Source: Burkholderiales bacterium
GTDB taxonomy: Bacteria > Pseudomonadota > Gammaproteobacteria > Burkholderiales > Burkholderiaceae_C
Assembly: GCA_028868995.1 (NCBI GenBank)
Contig: JAGWTH010000001.1
Location: 163,279 to 227,278, forward strand
Direction: 5' to 3'
Length of the DNA stretch: 64,000 bases
Below, in pieces: positions 62,058-64,000 of this stretch. How positions within the stretch are numbered: the first letter of the stretch is position 1; each line of letters begins with the position of its first letter. Below the pieces are notes generated by a model. The model was not told the origin of the DNA, did not search any database, and saw only the letters and a program-made list of their open reading frames with translations. The position numbers and the translations under genes are program-made.

Positions 62058-62728
62058 ATGAACAGACGCCAGCTCAAAGATCTTCTTTTCGAGCAGGTCG
62101 CCCGCCTGGGATGTGCGACCTCGAGCCCCAAGCGCTGGGGCTGCTTGAGCTGCTGGCTCAAGGCGAGAAGTCGGTCGAAGAATTGGCAGACGAGCTGTCC
62201 ATCCCCGTCAAGCTGGCAAGCTCGCGCCTTAAGGTCCTGCGGGAGGCGCACATGGTCTCCGTCCGCAAGGATGGTAAGTTTGTCCTCTACAGCCTCGCCG
62301 GAGCCGACGTCGCTTCGCCTTGGGTCGCCATGCGCGAGGTGGCGCAGGAGCACCTCCTGGAGCTGCGCGTCGCCCTCGAAGGGTTCGCCGCAGGCCCCGG
62401 CGCCTTGAACGGACGCAGCCGCAAGCGGTTGATGGAGCAGGCCTGGCGCGGCGAAGTCGTCGTGATCGACGTGCGCCTGCGCGTGGAGTTCGACCGCGCC
62501 TACCTGCCCTTCGCCAGGTCCATGCCCCTCGACGAAGTCGCCGCGCGCACCTTTGCGCTTCCCGACGGCGCCGAGGTCGTCGGCGATTGCCGTGGCCCCT
62601 TCTGCACGTTCGCGGACGAAGCCGTCGCGCTGCTCAAGGCCAACGGGCGTGACGCCCGCAAGCTCTCCGATGGAGTCGCGGTATGGCGCCGAGCGGGAAG
62701 CATGCGGGAGCGCGCATCGCTTGCTTGA
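62058..62728 (+). pseudogene. ArsR-rhodanese fusion regulator with frameshift
   Basis: The ArsR N-terminus is in one frame (ATG 62058, MNRRQLKDLLFEQVARLG) and the rest in another, open from 62111 to 62728. Related fusions read SSPKRL-LLELLAQGE continuously, so one base is missing near 62131-62140 (AGCGCTGGGG). The second frame has winged-helix segments and a rhodanese domain with the active loop DCRGPFC. Intact relatives sense persulphide or metals and regulate sulphur-stress genes. It may be a true inactivation or a sequencing slip; the downstream part could still be made from ATG 62111. Confidence 0.75.
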
Positions 62729-62851
62729 TCGACACGCCAGTGGAGGAACCGGCTTCATGCCGGGTTTGCGGGCGCACAAGGCTTGGCCAGAACCGGCGAC
62801 AAAGGCCGCTTGGGTGGCTGACCGGCGGGAGGCCCGCTGCGGGCGCTTATC

Positions 62852-62880
62852 TTGATTTGTACGGACAAATGGCGTACACT
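62852..62880 (+). promoter_or_regulatory. Promoter and operator of the toxin-antitoxin pair
   Basis: TTGATT (62852-62857), a 17-bp spacer and TACACT (62875-62880) form a sigma-70 promoter. The spacer contains TGTACG-N9-CGTACA (62858-62878), a perfect inverted repeat. Type II antitoxins of the RHH class repress their own promoter through such repeats, so this is a likely site for the DUF1778 protein. Confidence 0.78.
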
Positions 62881-62918
62881 AAAACTGTAGCCGTAAACCC
62901 ATCCGAGCGAGGCCGCCC

Positions 62919-63215
62919 ATGCTGAACACGCCTGAAACCAACGACAAGCCGCGCAATGCACGGCTAGAAGCGCGCGTCTCCAGCGACCAGAAGGATTTCT
63001 TCCAGCGGGCCGCCACGCTTACCGGGCGCACCTTGAGCGAACTCGTCATCGACAGCACGCAGGAAGCGGCTGCGAGGATCGTGCAGGAGCACGAGGTCAT
63101 CCGCCTGTCCCGTGAGGAACAGGTCGCCTTCGTCAGCGCCTTGCTGGCACCGTCAGAGCCGGGCGCGCGCCTCAAGAAGGCGGTCCAAAGCTACCGTCAG
63201 AAGGCGGGGCTGTGA
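62919..63215 (+). CDS. DUF1778 (TacA-type) antitoxin
   Basis: A 98-residue ribbon-helix-helix antitoxin of the DUF1778 family; the conserved segment is RLEARVSSDQKDFFQRAATL and TGRTLSELVIDS. The C-terminal helices wrap the partner toxin. Its stop codon directly precedes the toxin start. It represses the pair through the palindrome at 62858 by inference from the family. Confidence 0.9.
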   Translation: MLNTPETNDKPRNARLEARVSSDQKDFFQRAATLTGRTLSELVIDSTQEAAARIVQEHEVIRLSREEQVAFVSALLAPSEPGARLKKAVQSYRQKAGL

Positions 63216-63734
63216 TTGGCCCTCGCCCTTGCCCCGGAGCACATCCATCCGCTTGAGAAGGCGCACGACCCCAAGTCCTTCGACTGCGGCAACGACGACC
63301 TGAATCGCTACCTGCGCGAACAGGCGCGGCAGGACGCTGAAAAGCGTGTCGCCGCGCCTTTCGTGCTTACGCAGCCGGGTAGCCCGAAAGTGCTCGGCTT
63401 CTACACGCTGTCCTCATCCATCATCCCCGTTGGCGAGCTACCGGAGGAACTGATGAAGCGGCTGCCCCGCTACGGGCAACTGCCGGTGACGCTGCTCGGT
63501 AGGCTGGCGGTGGACCGCTCGGTCGGCGGCCTGGGCGTCGGGGAGTTCCTGCTCGTGGACGCCTTGCGCCGCAGCCTGGAAGCGGCGCAGCATATCGCGG
63601 CCATGGCGGTAATCGTGGATGCGAAGGACGAGAGGGCCGAGAGCTTCTATCGGCATTTCGACTTCCAGCCGTTTCAGCAAACCCCGCTGCGCCTGTTCCT
63701 GCCTTTGGGGCAGATTGCGATGCTGTTCGCCTAG
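63216..63734 (+). CDS. GNAT-family toxin of the TacT/AtaT type
   Basis: A 172-residue acetyltransferase with the toxin-specific N-terminus HIHPLEKAHDPKSFDCGN, then LNRYLREQARQDAEKRVA. The acetyl-CoA site is within LLGRLAVDRSVGGLGVG, followed by FYRHFDFQPF. Known relatives acetylate aminoacyl-tRNA and stop translation. It starts at TTG 63216, adjacent to the antitoxin stop, a poor codon that could keep the toxin level below the antitoxin level. Confidence 0.9.
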   Translation: MALALAPEHIHPLEKAHDPKSFDCGNDDLNRYLREQARQDAEKRVAAPFVLTQPGSPKVLGFYTLSSSIIPVGELPEELMKRLPRYGQLPVTLLGRLAVDRSVGGLGVGEFLLVDALRRSLEAAQHIAAMAVIVDAKDERAESFYRHFDFQPFQQTPLRLFLPLGQIAMLFA

Positions 63735-63859
63735 GGCTGGTGTTCAAAACCCTGTGCACGGCTTGAGACGCGCGCATAGGCGACCTACACCACTTCCCGG
63801 GACATCACCGCCTGCCTCGCGGTGGGTCTGGGCACTCAGACTGTTTTACATTACCTAGT

Positions 63860-64000
63860 ATGGTCAGTGCCCGCCCCTTGTCGACCGCCCAATTCACGCC
63901 GCAGAAACCCGTGCTGTCGGCTGCGGAAGACTCGTTTGCTGTGCTGGCGGCCGAGCTGTCGGCCTACCTGAGCGAGGCCGACGTCAAGCGCGTGCGCGAC
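63860..64000 (+). CDS. Bifunctional (p)ppGpp synthetase/hydrolase, N-terminal part
   Basis: The ATG at 63860 begins a 47-codon frame open to the window edge. After a variable start it reads FAVLAAELSAYLSEADVKRVRD, matching the beginning of RelA/SpoT (Rsh) enzymes of betaproteobacteria, which make and degrade the stringent-response alarmone. The catalytic domains lie outside the window. The core gene seems to mark the end of the accessory segment. Confidence 0.8.
   Translation, partial: MVSARPLSTAQFTPQKPVLSAAEDSFAVLAAELSAYLSEADVKRVRD

Noticed and set aside
63735..63859. tRNA remnant or attachment site before the (p)ppGpp gene
   Set aside because: GTTCAAAAC resembles a T-loop, but no flanking stems or acceptor arm can be formed.

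Overview
The window is high-GC, densely coded DNA from a betaproteobacterium of the order Burkholderiales, most likely the family Comamonadaceae (Ramlibacter/Variovorax-like). The evidence is the gene order around the origin (mnmE-yidC-yidD-rnpA-rpmH leftward, dnaA-dnaN-gyrB rightward), the metX-metW pair, a GdhB-type giant glutamate dehydrogenase, and the protein sequences themselves. This is an inference from recognised families; no database search was possible.

Layout. Positions 1-9.8 kb hold an FAH-family hydratase, an MFS carrier, a SlyD-like chaperone, a pirin, gapA-tkt (leftward), murU, pepP and an orphan type IV pilin. Positions 9.8-18.4 kb hold the giant NAD-glutamate dehydrogenase, malic enzyme maeB, and a secreted RNase of the Sa/barnase family next to a barstar-type inhibitor. 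Positions 18.5-26.1 kb hold rsmA-surA-lptD (leftward) and amgK-rsmE-MFS (rightward). Positions 26.1-33.5 kb hold a lipase-like hydrolase, an M20 peptidase, a YigZ protein, otnI-denD, metW-metX with a SAM-II riboswitch, and a GDT1-type Mn2+ transporter. Positions 33.6-41.8 kb hold amt with a sigma-54 promoter, two RRM proteins with matching 5' hairpins, SDR-lptC-kdsC-kdsD, a KefB-like antiporter and apt. Positions 41.8-47.2 kb hold an amber-interrupted gene, a cNMP-binding protein, mnmE with an in-frame palindromic insertion, and yidC-yidD-rnpA-rpmH. The probable oriC lies at 47.2-47.4 kb, followed by dnaA, dnaN and gyrB.

From 52.8 to 63.85 kb an accessory segment separates gyrB from a (p)ppGpp synthetase/hydrolase gene cut by the window end. 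It opens with a lower-GC remnant of a probable defence operon: a DUF4007 protein plus only the first 160 residues of an ATPase, behind a promoter overlapped by a near-perfect LexA box. A redox/metal-stress block follows. It contains a small exported Lys-Cys repeat peptide with a DUF6969 protein, a cytochrome c with a thioredoxin and a CcdA-like protein, an NrtS-AraC pair, an AhpD-like protein, and an operon encoding a DUF2892 membrane protein, a sigma factor, a thioredoxin-like protein and a GDCCVxC protein. A frameshifted ArsR-rhodanese gene and a DUF1778/GNAT toxin-antitoxin pair close it.

The most interesting pattern I found is a shared promoter, GAAYCS-N17-CTCTTA, in front of three transcription units of this block: the Lys-Cys peptide operon, the cytochrome operon and the sigma-factor operon. 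Two of them also share a CGAGGA-N3-TCCTCG inverted repeat just downstream. This suggests one small sigma-factor regulon that includes a possible metal- or thiol-buffering peptide.
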